A stretch of 64,000 nucleotides of DNA, from the NCBI GenBank assembly GCA_902524245.1, contig CABZCN010000002.1, positions 62,001 through 126,000 on the forward strand, read 5' to 3'. Below are positions 10,305-17,905 of the stretch, in pieces (the first letter of the stretch is position 1; every line of letters begins with the position of its first letter). The position numbers and the translations under genes were made by a program. The notes beneath the pieces are model-generated. The model was not told the origin of the DNA. It saw only the letters and a list, made by a program, of their open reading frames with translations, and made no database searches. Source of the DNA: an uncultured Alphaproteobacteria bacterium. GTDB taxonomy: Bacteria > Pseudomonadota > Alphaproteobacteria > HIMB59.

Positions 10305-10623
10305 TGTATTTTTTAGCAATCTTAATTTTATTTATTTCTAATTTTTCTATTTGAATTGGAAACTTATCATCTAGTTGTTTTTTAAGATCTGTAATTAATT
10401 TTTCCAATGTTTTATATTGAGAGGCTGAAACAAATTTAATTATTTCATTTTTGATATCTGAATAACTTGTAACATTTTCAATATTATCAAGATCTTGATT
10501 ATGATCAATGTCTAACTGGCATTTTATACTTATTAATATAGTTTGGGGTTTTAACCTTTCTTCTTCGAACACCCCAATAATTGTGTCAACTTTTAGCTCT
10601 TCTATTTCGATAAAAAATTTCAT
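10276..10623 (-). CDS. folB: Dihydroneopterin aldolase-type protein
   Basis: FolB cleaves dihydroneopterin to hydroxymethyl-dihydropterin. The 115-residue length is typical, and the family features are the GVFEEERLKPQ segment near residues 17-27, the TSYSDIK segment and the TLEKLI helix with the conserved Glu. The ATG overlaps the folP stop as ATGA, and the 3' end runs into folK. Being between folP and folK strongly supports the assignment even though overall conservation looks weak. Confidence 0.85.
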   Translation of the reverse strand: MKFFIEIEELKVDTIIGVFEEERLKPQTILISIKCQLDIDHNQDLDNIENVTSYSDIKNEIIKFVSASQYKTLEKLITDLKKQLDDKFPIQIEKLEINKIKIAKKYNAKKVSVSI

Positions 10624-11435
10624 TTATTTAATGCTTTCAAAACTTTTATCATTTGATTTGTCTCTTTGACATCATGAATTCTATATGTGTGAATATTTTG
10701 TTTGAGAGCATGCGCCACAGAAGCTAAAGATCCTCCAATCCTTTCATCAGCATTTGATGTATCAATATGATTTATCCAACTTTTTCGTGAGGATCCCAAT
10801 AGTACTTGGATATTTGCACTACTGAATTTCTTCAAAGATTTCATTAATTGTAAATTTTGATTTAGTGTTTTGCCAAATCCTATACCAGGATCAAACCATA
10901 CCTTTTTGAGATTAATCTTCATTTTATTAAGTATTTTCAATCTTTTTTTAATAAAATAATCAAATTCTCTTACCATATTTACTCTGGAATTAAGTTTTTT
11001 TTGCATTTCCTTTGGTGTTCCTCTTTTGTGCATTAAGAAAAGTCCTGCGTTATATTTCTTTATAAGTTTAAATAGCTCTTCTGATCCTCCATTAATATCA
11101 TTAATGATATGGGCACCTTTTTTCAGTGCATACTCTTGGGACTCAATTTTATACGAGTCCACAGAGACAAGGTATTTCTTATAGTTTAAGTATGGTAAGA
11201 TTTTGGATAAACGATTTATTTCTTCAATATATGTAATTGGCTCGCTATTTGGTCTAGTGCTTTCAGCACCAATATCAATAATTTGTGCACCATCTTTAAC
11301 CATTGCATTTATATGTTTCAATGCAGTAGATCGTGAAAATGTTTTTCCCCCATCACTAAATGAGTCAGGTGTAAAATTACATATACCTACTAGTAAAGGC
11401 TTTTTCAAAGCAAAGGAATGTTGATTAAATTTCAT
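10620..11435 (-). CDS. folP: Dihydropteroate synthase
   Basis: FolP condenses p-aminobenzoate with hydroxymethyl-dihydropterin pyrophosphate. The 271 residues contain the two DHPS signatures: GICNFTPDSFSDGG near 18-31 and IIDIGAESTRPNS near 57-69, then the VSVDSYK strand, a DINGG strand, FDPGIGFGK for pterin binding, and LLGSSRKSW with the conserved Arg and Lys. The start overlaps the pabC-like gene by 11 bases and the stop overlaps folB. Confidence 0.97.
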   Translation of the reverse strand: MKFNQHSFALKKPLLVGICNFTPDSFSDGGKTFSRSTALKHINAMVKDGAQIIDIGAESTRPNSEPITYIEEINRLSKILPYLNYKKYLVSVDSYKIESQEYALKKGAHIINDINGGSEELFKLIKKYNAGLFLMHKRGTPKEMQKKLNSRVNMVREFDYFIKKRLKILNKMKINLKKVWFDPGIGFGKTLNQNLQLMKSLKKFSSANIQVLLGSSRKSWINHIDTSNADERIGGSLASVAHALKQNIHTYRIHDVKETNQMIKVLKALNK

Positions 11436-12204
11436 AATAATTCCTTTTTATCATAGTTTCATAATCTTTTTTTAATTTTTGAAAATATTTTGTAGACGCT
11501 CTCTTCCATAAAACACTTTGAATTTTTTTTATTGAGGTAATACCTCTACCAGAGCCAATCGATAATATCTCACTGTATTCTTTTAGATCCTCTAATAAAA
11601 TTTTTCTTTTAATAAATTTCGATTTTGATATTTCTTCAATAAGCTTCAAAGTATTTCCATGATAATACCCAGTTTTGGGAATATAAATTTTATCTCTATT
11701 TACAAAAACTAAATTTGTGACTGCTCCTTCTGTAATTTCATCGTCTCTTAGTAATATAATTTCATTTTCAGAGTAATTTATTTCACTCATGAATTTTAAT
11801 AATTTTTTGTAAAATAAGTTTTTATTTTTAAAGTCTCTTCTTTTGTATTTTTTTATAAATCCAATGACACTGTCTTTAGTTGTTGTTCTCTTTCTAAACG
11901 AAATTGATAATGTTGTTCCATTAGTTGCTATTCTCAATAAGTGATTAAAATTTTTGATTTTCTTTAAATCCGCTCCTACTAAACTTCTGATAATGTTTAA
12001 ATCTATTTTGGTAGCAAATTTATAATCCCGACATGTTGTGTTAAAAGTTCTCAAATATTTATTTAAACCTATTAACCTTGGTGTTTTTCCAATTACAGGT
12101 ATGGATGTAAAAACACCTTTTTGACCCCACAGTGGCTTAAATTGTGAGGAGTAATATGAATTATTTTTTATATTGAATGATTTTTCGAATAAATTGTTTG
12201 CCAT
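11425..12204 (-). CDS. pabC: Class IV aminotransferase fold, probable aminodeoxychorismate lyase
   Basis: PabC removes pyruvate from aminodeoxychorismate to give p-aminobenzoate. The 259-residue protein shows the fold type IV pattern: an Arg-rich early strand, a Lys-rich segment near residue 130 that should hold the PLP lysine, then RDDEITEGAVTNLVFV near 153-168 (the E-G-x-x-S/T-N motif) and YYHGNTL. The N-terminal RLIGLNKYLRTF is consistent with the family. Conservation is low, but the location between pabA and folP makes PabC the best reading; a branched-chain or D-amino acid transaminase is less likely. Confidence 0.8.
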   Translation of the reverse strand: MANNLFEKSFNIKNNSYYSSQFKPLWGQKGVFTSIPVIGKTPRLIGLNKYLRTFNTTCRDYKFATKIDLNIIRSLVGADLKKIKNFNHLLRIATNGTTLSISFRKRTTTKDSVIGFIKKYKRRDFKNKNLFYKKLLKFMSEINYSENEIILLRDDEITEGAVTNLVFVNRDKIYIPKTGYYHGNTLKLIEEISKSKFIKRKILLEDLKEYSEILSIGSGRGITSIKKIQSVLWKRASTKYFQKLKKDYETMIKRNYYEI

Positions 12205-12727
12205 TTGGAGTCAAAAACGAGTCTGGGTGAAATTGTAAACCACAAATATCATATTTATGACTTTCCAAACACATTGCAACATTAGTTTCTTCACATCTCA
12301 TTGTAATATGCATTGAAGAGGAATTAAATGGCTCTTTTAGTTTTAAAGAATGGTATCTACCTACTTGATATAAAGCATTATTAGGAAATCTTAAACTTTT
12401 TGAATTCGTTCTAATATAAGTCTGATAACCATGAAATATTTTTTCTTGCTTAGAAATAGTTCCGCCCTCTCCATTAGCAATAAGTTGAAAACCAAGACAA
12501 ATACCAATTATTTTTTTCTTTGATTTATAATTATTATAAATATCAAGTGATACTGGGTAATCTGAGGGCTTCCCTGGTCCTGGAGAAAAAATAATGATGT
12601 CAGATTTTTTTATAGATTTTTCTTTAATATCATAAAAATTTTTTACTTCTAAATTACCAAATCCTGACAACAAATGTGCCAGGTTATAAGTAAAGGAGTC
12701 TTCGTGGTCAATTAAAAGTAAGTTCAT
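12161..12727 (-). CDS. pabA: Glutamine amidotransferase subunit of aminodeoxychorismate (or anthranilate) synthase
   Basis: PabA/TrpG releases ammonia from glutamine for its chorismate-binding partner. The 188-residue class I amidotransferase has the SPGPGKPSDYP loop near 48-58, the nucleophile C77 in GICLGFQLIA and H167 in LQFHPDSFLTP. The third triad residue, normally Glu in HPE, is Asp here (D169). The gene overlaps pabB by 4 bases (ATGA) and pabC by 44 bases. In bacteria this subunit may serve both PabB and TrpE; no other copy is in the window. Confidence 0.92.
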   Translation of the reverse strand: MNLLLIDHEDSFTYNLAHLLSGFGNLEVKNFYDIKEKSIKKSDIIIFSPGPGKPSDYPVSLDIYNNYKSKKKIIGICLGFQLIANGEGGTISKQEKIFHGYQTYIRTNSKSLRFPNNALYQVGRYHSLKLKEPFNSSSMHITMRCEETNVAMCLESHKYDICGLQFHPDSFLTPNGKQFIRKIIQYKK

Positions 12728-13929
12728 TTTAATAAATCCAATAACGATTTAGCTTTTAAGTAATTTTCATGGTATTCATTTTTTGCAGTACTATCTAAAA
12801 TCACACCACTAGCAGCAAATACCTCATTATTTTTTTGAAAATTTAAAATAGATCTAATTATTATGTTAAAACTCATATCCTGTTTAGAGCGATAGTAACC
12901 AAAAGAACCAGTATAAATTCTTCTTGGTTCTTTCTCCTCTTTATTGAGTAATTTTAAAGTATTAATTTTTGGACAACCTATAACTGAGCCACCGGGCATC
13001 ATCGCCTTAATCACTGCAGATAACCTTACATTATCAAGAAGTGTTCCTGAAATTTCAGAGACATTGTGGAAAATATATTGGTATTTTTGAACAAATTTTA
13101 AATTTTGAATTTTGACAGTGTTTGCCTTAGTTATACGACTTAAATCATTTCTTTCTAAGTCAACAATCATATTATGTTCTTTGTCCTCTTTTTGATTATT
13201 TTCAAAAAACTTTCTAGCCTCTTTTGTTGATTTTACCTTATCTCTACTTACTGTTCCTGCTATTGGGGAGGTGATGATTTTTTTTCCTTTTACCTTAAAA
13301 AGGTTTTCAGGAGAGCAACTAATTATATTAAAATCATTTGTTCTAATACAAAAAGACTCTGGACTAAGATTTTTCTTCATCAAATTGAAAAATAAATTCA
13401 CTACATCTAAATCTTTTTTGTTCGAATATTTTTGAGCAATTTTTATTTGATAGGTTTCACCAGCCCTTATATTTTTTTTAAATTTATTAAAGATTTTTTC
13501 ATATACTTGGACGTTTGGGCTTACAGATATTTTATTGCTATTTGAAAAAGTAGTTTTATTTAAAGCTTTAAGGTCTTTTAGTAATTTTGATTTAGATTTG
13601 GTTACAATTTTAACTTGTTTATCTAAGATTATTTTAGTTTGTGGTCGAAAAAAAACTCCCTCAGGAAAAGATGAATTATCTTTGTTTACTTTTAAATTAA
13701 TATTCTTACAAAGTAATTCATAACCGAAGAAGCCAATATAACAATCATAGGGTTTATTTGATTTAAATCGCTCTAATTTATTTAAAAACTTATCTAAATT
13801 ACCTATATTTAAATTAACTTTTTCAGCAAAATCCGTATATATTTCGAAATTATTTTTATCTGAGTTTCTATAAATTATTAATTCTTTATCAGAATTTAAT
13901 AAAACACTGAGTATTTCAGAATTATTCAT
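12724..13929 (-). CDS. pabB: Aminodeoxychorismate synthase component I (chorismate-binding enzyme)
   Basis: This protein of about 401 residues carries the chorismate-binding fold: CSPENLFKVK, ITSPIAGT near 220-226, EHNMIVDLERNDL, the GGSVIGCPK motif and AASGVILDS. The position at the head of a folate operon says PabB. The PIAGT motif has Ala where E. coli PabB has the nucleophilic Lys (PIKGT), a TrpE-like feature. An upstream TTG at 13935 is in frame, but the ATG at 13929 is preferred. Confidence 0.88.
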   Translation of the reverse strand: MNNSEILSVLLNSDKELIIYRNSDKNNFEIYTDFAEKVNLNIGNLDKFLNKLERFKSNKPYDCYIGFFGYELLCKNINLKVNKDNSSFPEGVFFRPQTKIILDKQVKIVTKSKSKLLKDLKALNKTTFSNSNKISVSPNVQVYEKIFNKFKKNIRAGETYQIKIAQKYSNKKDLDVVNLFFNLMKKNLSPESFCIRTNDFNIISCSPENLFKVKGKKIITSPIAGTVSRDKVKSTKEARKFFENNQKEDKEHNMIVDLERNDLSRITKANTVKIQNLKFVQKYQYIFHNVSEISGTLLDNVRLSAVIKAMMPGGSVIGCPKINTLKLLNKEEKEPRRIYTGSFGYYRSKQDMSFNIIIRSILNFQKNNEVFAASGVILDSTAKNEYHENYLKAKSLLDLLK

Positions 13930-13997
13930 AAGCAAATTTTAGTTATAAAGATTATTTATTCAACTGAAGCGATTGCTACAATTTCACATTCATTTAT

Positions 13998-14027
13998 GAA
14001 AAATGCACCCTAACCAATGGGGTGCAT
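13998..14027 (-). terminator. Rho-independent terminator of the iron-binding protein gene
   Basis: On the minus strand the 8-bp arm ATGCACCC faces GGGTGCAT across a short loop and is followed directly by TTTTTC. It lies about 45 bases after the stop of the minus-strand gene ending at 14072, and upstream of pabB, so it separates the iron gene from the folate operon. It is the only standard intrinsic terminator I found in the window. Confidence 0.8.
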
Positions 14028-14071
14028 CGGGCCTATTTGAAGCGACCAACCTTTAAAATATAAAAAATCTA

Positions 14072-15073
14072 CTACTCGTCGTAATTTATTTTATTTAAAA
14101 TATTAACAACAGCTTTTCGATTTTCAGCTATTTTTAATAAATCAATATTGTCAAACTCAGCACCTCCTGCTAATTCATTAACACCATCTGATAATGCTAC
14201 TTCGGGTGAAACAGGAAATTCATTATTGTCATTTGCGTATATGCCCTGGGCTTTTTGACTAACTAAGAAATCCAAAAGTTTTTCAGATTTTTCTCTAGAA
14301 CTTTCTTTAAGTAAAGCTATACCAGAAATATTAACATGAGTTCCTCTATCCTTTTGGTTAGGAAAAACAATTGTTGCTTTCTCGAGCCATATCTTTTGTT
14401 CTTCATTATTGAGCATCTTGAAATAATAATAATGGTTGCCGATACTTAGATCACAAACCCCTGCATATATTGCTTTGACTTGGTCTCTGTCGTTACCCTG
14501 AGGTTTTCTAGCTAAATTTGCCTTTAAATTAATCAAATAATTCTCTAACCACTCCTCACCATGATGAGCCATCAAAGATGCAAACAATGAAACATTATAT
14601 GGGTGAAAACCTGATCTTGTACATATTCTTTCTTTATATTTTTCAGATACTAAATCCTCATAAGTAATATCATTAAGACCTAAATCTTTATTTACGTATA
14701 TAATCCTTGCTCTTTGAGTAAGGCCTATCCAATTATCACTTTGGAGATGAGAGGGCACAGCTGAAGAATTATTAATTTTAATAGAGGCTCCTGCTTCAGC
14801 TACATCAATTAATCTTGATATATCTGATGCTAAGAATACGTCAGCTACAGGTTTATCTTTTTCTAAAATAATTTTTTGAACTAAGCCTTTTTTGGAATAT
14901 ATCCATTCAACATCAATACCAGTTTGACTCTCAAATTCATTTAAAAGAGGTTCAATTAACATTGGTTGTCTTTCTGAGTAAATTTTTAATACATCATCCG
15001 CATTTGCACCACTAAAACCAATAAAGAAATTAATTACTAAAATCTTTACTAAAAAAGAAATTAAATTTTTCAT
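14072..15073 (-). CDS. Ferric iron ABC transporter substrate-binding protein (FutA/FbpA-like)
   Basis: The 333-residue protein has a signal peptide ending GANA, then the mature start DDVLKIYSERQP, the classic YSxRxP opening of periplasmic ferric-binding proteins. The conserved QRARIIYVN and GNHYYYFKML segments, the latter rich in the tyrosines used to bind Fe(III), support the family. It would capture ferric iron in the periplasm. No permease or ATPase gene is adjacent, so it is an orphan binding protein, perhaps serving a transporter encoded elsewhere. It follows irr by 105 bases and ends at a terminator, so iron control is likely. Confidence 0.92.
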   Translation of the reverse strand: MKNLISFLVKILVINFFIGFSGANADDVLKIYSERQPMLIEPLLNEFESQTGIDVEWIYSKKGLVQKIILEKDKPVADVFLASDISRLIDVAEAGASIKINNSSAVPSHLQSDNWIGLTQRARIIYVNKDLGLNDITYEDLVSEKYKERICTRSGFHPYNVSLFASLMAHHGEEWLENYLINLKANLARKPQGNDRDQVKAIYAGVCDLSIGNHYYYFKMLNNEEQKIWLEKATIVFPNQKDRGTHVNISGIALLKESSREKSEKLLDFLVSQKAQGIYANDNNEFPVSPEVALSDGVNELAGGAEFDNIDLLKIAENRKAVVNILNKINYDE

Positions 15074-15178
15074 ATCATATTACTAATCTCAAATTGAAAA
15101 AATCTAAATACAAAAAAAAATGAATGTTACAAATGAATAAAAAAAAACTATTTCTGAAATGAACTACAGATTAAAAAT

Positions 15179-15595
15179 TTACTTTTTTTTTAAATTTATA
15201 ACTAGTGAGTATTCTTCAAGAAGTGATAAGCAAGCTGGTATTGGAAGATCTTTGTGAAGCTCTTTGCAATCGTCATAATCATAGATTCGGTTTTCTTCTT
15301 GATTATAAACATGTATATGATCGGTAGTATTAGTGTCGTAAAATGATTGTTTATCAACAACGATTTGTTTTAAATATCCTTTATCAACAAGGGTATTTAG
15401 ATTTTCATAAAGAGTAGTCAGAGAAAAATAACTTCTATTGTCTTTTAGAATTTCATTAATTTGATTAATAGAAAAATGTTTATGATTGCCATCAAAAATT
15501 GACTTTAAAAGCACCACTCTCTGTTTGGTCTGTCTCCAGCCACAATTTTCTAAGACCACATCAATATCTTTTTTACAAGCGTTTGATAAGTTCAT
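15179..15595 (-). CDS. irr: Fur-family regulator, Irr-like
   Basis: Irr is the heme-responsive iron regulator of Alphaproteobacteria. The 138-residue protein has a winged-helix N-terminus (GWRQTKQRVVLLKSIF, then SLTTLYENLNTLVDKG) and the FYDTNTTDHIHVYN segment near 88-101, which corresponds to the FDTNxxxHHH block seen in rhizobial Irr proteins. It lacks the CxxC pairs of structural-zinc Fur proteins. The downstream gene is an iron-binding protein, so iron regulation fits. No clear Irr box (ICE) was recognised nearby. Confidence 0.82.
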   Translation of the reverse strand: MNLSNACKKDIDVVLENCGWRQTKQRVVLLKSIFDGNHKHFSINQINEILKDNRSYFSLTTLYENLNTLVDKGYLKQIVVDKQSFYDTNTTDHIHVYNQEENRIYDYDDCKELHKDLPIPACLSLLEEYSLVINLKKK

Positions 15596-15712
15596 CAGAG
15601 TTAAACTATGTTAAATTTCATTATTTATCAATACTTTCAGGATAAAAATTAAAGACAAAATAGCACTATTAGATTGAAATGGGTTTTAAATAACTTTGTT
15701 TAGTTAGCTGTA

Positions 15713-15877
15713 TCAAGGCTTACTCATGTTAGTGACATTCACTTTATTTTTTTTTTGAGAGTTCAATTGATACATAACATTTACTCTATCAATAAATGAT
15801 ATTGGATAATATTTTTCCTCGACGATTCTTTTAATTTTAAAATTACAAACTTTATTTTTAATTTTTCTCATAGGCAT
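15713..15877 (-). CDS. Possible small basic protein (54 aa)
   Basis: The frame begins MPMRKIKNKV and ends VTNMSKP, rich in Lys, Ile and Asn. It lies downstream of znuA on the same strand. No ribosome-binding site is obvious and no family is recognised; an open frame of this length can arise by chance in such AT-rich DNA. The first ATG sits inside the hairpin at 15870-15890, and a second ATG follows two codons later. Confidence 0.25.
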   Translation of the reverse strand: MPMRKIKNKVCNFKIKRIVEEKYYPISFIDRVNVMYQLNSQKKNKVNVTNMSKP

Positions 15878-15890
15878 ATAAAATGCCTAT
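15870..15890. repeat. Perfect inverted repeat between znuA and irr
   Basis: ATAGGCAT and ATGCCTAT form an 8-bp stem with a 5-base loop. No T-run follows on either strand, so terminator function is doubtful. It may be a protein-binding site or may mask the start codon of the small frame at 15877. Confidence 0.4.
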
Positions 15891-15973
15891 AAGAGAGATA
15901 TGTAAATTAGTTTTTTTTTAACCTTTAAGTTTCTTTAATTATAAAAATTTTTTGAAACTTATTTCAAATTTTA

Positions 15974-17080
15974 TCAGTGACAATCCTTAATTGAATTTGC
16001 AATTCCATTAATTAATTCACTATACATTGAAGGTCCAGCATCTATATAAGCTCCCAAAGGATCCATTACACCAGTAGAAATTTTCATATCATTCCCAATA
16101 GTTTCAATTATTTTTGGATTATATTGAGGTTCAGAAAAAATACATTTAATACCTTTGTCATTTATAACATCTTGTATATCTGCTATTTGTTTAGCTCCTG
16201 GTAAAACATCTGGATTTAACGTCAATGCTCCAGCAGGAATTACTCCAAATCTTTTCTCAAAGTATTGGTAAGCGTCATGAAATACAACATAACTAATATC
16301 CTTTGATAAGATTTTCTTATTACTATCAACTAGTTCATCTAAAGATTTGATTGTTACATTTGCATTATTTTCATATTTGGCTTTGTTATTCGGATCTAAA
16401 TCTGAAAGCTCGTGAGCAATTTCTAAGACCATTTTTTTGGCATTAACAGGATCTAGCCAAATGTGGGCATCAAACTCACCGTGTGCATGTGCGTGTGCAT
16501 CGTTGTGATCGTCATCGTGACCTTCATGTTCGTTTTCATGGCCATCATGATCATCATCGTGATCATCGTCCTTGTGACCGTGATCATCCTCATCCTCATG
16601 GCCTTCATGTTCGTTTTCATGGCCATCATGATCATCATCGTGATCATCGTCCTTGTGACCGTGATCATCCTCATCCTCATGGCCTTCATGTTCGTTTTCA
16701 TGGCCATCATGATCATCAAAGATATTTTTTTCTCTAAATTTTAACTTTTCTATAGATGATAGCTCCATAAAAGAAATAACTTGTGCTTTCTCAGCAAGTG
16801 AGTCTAGAGGTTTTTCCATAAAAGCCTCTAAATCCTCACCAATCCAAAAAATAATATCAGCTTCTTCAATCATTTTTGCATGAGAAGGTTTAAAAACAAA
16901 AGTATGAGGATTATTTGTTCCTTCGATTATTAGAGAAGGTTCACCTATACCTATCATAACACTCGATACCAATGAGTGGAGAGGCTTAATAGTAGTAACT
17001 ACATTAACTTCTGCTTTAGCACTAAAACTGAAAAAAAATGAAACCAATATTATAAAAATTGATTTTTTAATAAAATTCAT
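15974..17080 (-). CDS. znuA: Zinc ABC transporter substrate-binding protein ZnuA with repeated His/Asp-rich loop
   Basis: ZnuA captures zinc in the periplasm for ZnuBC. The 368 residues begin with a signal peptide ending SAKA and contain zinc-ligand contexts NPHTFVFKPSH near 57-67, FDAHIWLDP near 203-211 and VVFHDAYQYF. Between the first and second ligands lies an acidic His-rich loop built from nearly three 27-residue repeats, far longer than in most ZnuA proteins. The loop probably gathers zinc or assists transfer to the site. The gene is divergent from znuC across a 30-bp palindrome. Confidence 0.96.
   Translation of the reverse strand: MNFIKKSIFIILVSFFFSFSAKAEVNVVTTIKPLHSLVSSVMIGIGEPSLIIEGTNNPHTFVFKPSHAKMIEEADIIFWIGEDLEAFMEKPLDSLAEKAQVISFMELSSIEKLKFREKNIFDDHDGHENEHEGHEDEDDHGHKDDDHDDDHDGHENEHEGHEDEDDHGHKDDDHDDDHDGHENEHEGHDDDHNDAHAHAHGEFDAHIWLDPVNAKKMVLEIAHELSDLDPNNKAKYENNANVTIKSLDELVDSNKKILSKDISYVVFHDAYQYFEKRFGVIPAGALTLNPDVLPGAKQIADIQDVINDKGIKCIFSEPQYNPKIIETIGNDMKISTGVMDPLGAYIDAGPSMYSELINGIANSIKDCH
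16521..16717 (-). repeat. 81-bp tandem repeat encoding the ZnuA histidine-rich loop
   Basis: Two full 81-bp units start at 16521 and 16602, and a partial third runs from 16683 to about 16717. The copies look identical at nucleotide level. Each unit encodes 27 residues rich in His, Asp and Glu. Near-perfect identity implies recent duplication or ongoing homogenisation, so copy number may differ between strains. Confidence 0.92.
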
Positions 17081-17099
17081 ATTTATTACTCCTCTAAGT

Positions 17100-17129
17100 G
17101 TTATATTATTACATATGTAATAGTATAAC
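17100..17129. promoter_or_regulatory. 30-bp palindrome between znuA and znuC, candidate Zur operator
   Basis: The arms GTTATATTATTAC and GTAATAGTATAAC match at 12 of 13 positions around a 4-bp ATAT centre. The site lies midway between the divergent znuA (start 17080) and znuC (start 17156) genes. Its GTTATA...TATAAC outline resembles known Zur boxes, and zur is encoded in the adjacent operon, so zinc-dependent repression of both directions is the likely function. Confidence 0.75.
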
Positions 17130-17155
17130 GTTTCAAGTATGTCAATATATAAAAA

Positions 17156-17905
17156 ATGAATAACAGTCTGGTTGAATTAAATAATTGTGGAGTCTTTAGA
17201 AATCAAAAATGGTTAGTGCGGGGTGTTTCCTTAAAAGTCTCACAAGGAGAAATTGTAACACTAATCGGACCCAATGGGTCAGGTAAATCAACTACTGCTA
17301 AGATGTCATTAGATATTTTAAAACCTGATGAAGGTACAAACACAATTAAAAAAGATATCAGAATTTCATATGTTCCACAAAAAATTTCAATTGATTGGTC
17401 TTTACCCTTGAGGTCAATAGATTTTGTTAATTTAGTAACAAAACATAAAACTAGTGAAATCAATGATGCACTTGAAATTACTGGTATCCAACATCTGATT
17501 AATGAAGATGTAAGAAATTTATCAGGAGGTGAATTTCAACGATTACTTATGGCCCGTGCCATAGCTAAAGAACCCCATTTTCTTGTATTAGATGAACCTG
17601 TTCAAGGGGTAGACTATTCTGGAGAGATTGCTTTATACAAAATAATTCAAGAAATTGTAAAAAAAATTAATTGTGGCATTCTTTTGATATCGCATAACTT
17701 ACATGTAGTTATGTCTCAAACTGATTATGTTATTTGTCTTAATGGGCATGTTTGCTGTTCTGGTATTCCCAGTTCAGTTATAAAAGATCAAGAATACATT
17801 AAGCTATTTGGTAGTATTGATCCTACTTTATCGCTGTACAAGCATAATCATGATCATCATCATTTACCTGATGGAAGCATAAAAGAGGCGGATAAAAATA
17901 AATAA
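17156..17905 (+). CDS. znuC: Zinc ABC transporter ATP-binding protein ZnuC
   Basis: The 249-residue ATPase powers zinc import with ZnuB and ZnuA. Walker A is GPNGSGKST near 38-46, the signature is LSGGEFQRLLMARA and Walker B is FLVLDEPVQGVD, the last a typical ZnuC variant. The C-terminus carries HNHDHHH, a metal-binding tail. The ATG has only an AT-rich leader and no visible ribosome-binding site. znuB begins at its stop (TAATG). Confidence 0.95.
   Translation: MNNSLVELNNCGVFRNQKWLVRGVSLKVSQGEIVTLIGPNGSGKSTTAKMSLDILKPDEGTNTIKKDIRISYVPQKISIDWSLPLRSIDFVNLVTKHKTSEINDALEITGIQHLINEDVRNLSGGEFQRLLMARAIAKEPHFLVLDEPVQGVDYSGEIALYKIIQEIVKKINCGILLISHNLHVVMSQTDYVICLNGHVCCSGIPSSVIKDQEYIKLFGSIDPTLSLYKHNHDHHHLPDGSIKEADKNK

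Larger units (their letters stand above)
15596..15973. other. 378-bp stretch between irr and znuA, mostly AT-rich spacer
   Basis: This is the longest gene-poor stretch in the window. It should hold the irr promoter (irr reads away from it) and the downstream region of znuA. It contains a hairpin at 15870-15890 and a 54-codon minus-strand frame at 15713-15877. No intrinsic terminator with a T-run was found on either strand. Confidence 0.5.

Noticed and set aside
15080-15178. T-rich sequence after irr considered as a terminator
   Set aside because: The apparent TAGTT copies are direct, not inverted, and the ATTTC/GAAAT arms leave no room for a loop.
16521-16717. Repeats considered as a CRISPR-like array
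   Set aside because: The units are direct tandem copies without spacers, lie inside znuA in frame and have no cas genes nearby.
16453-16744. Open frames on both strands through the ZnuA repeat region
   Set aside because: They arise because the 81-bp repeat has a low-complexity pattern open in several frames. Only the ZnuA frame has a signal peptide and zinc-ligand motifs.
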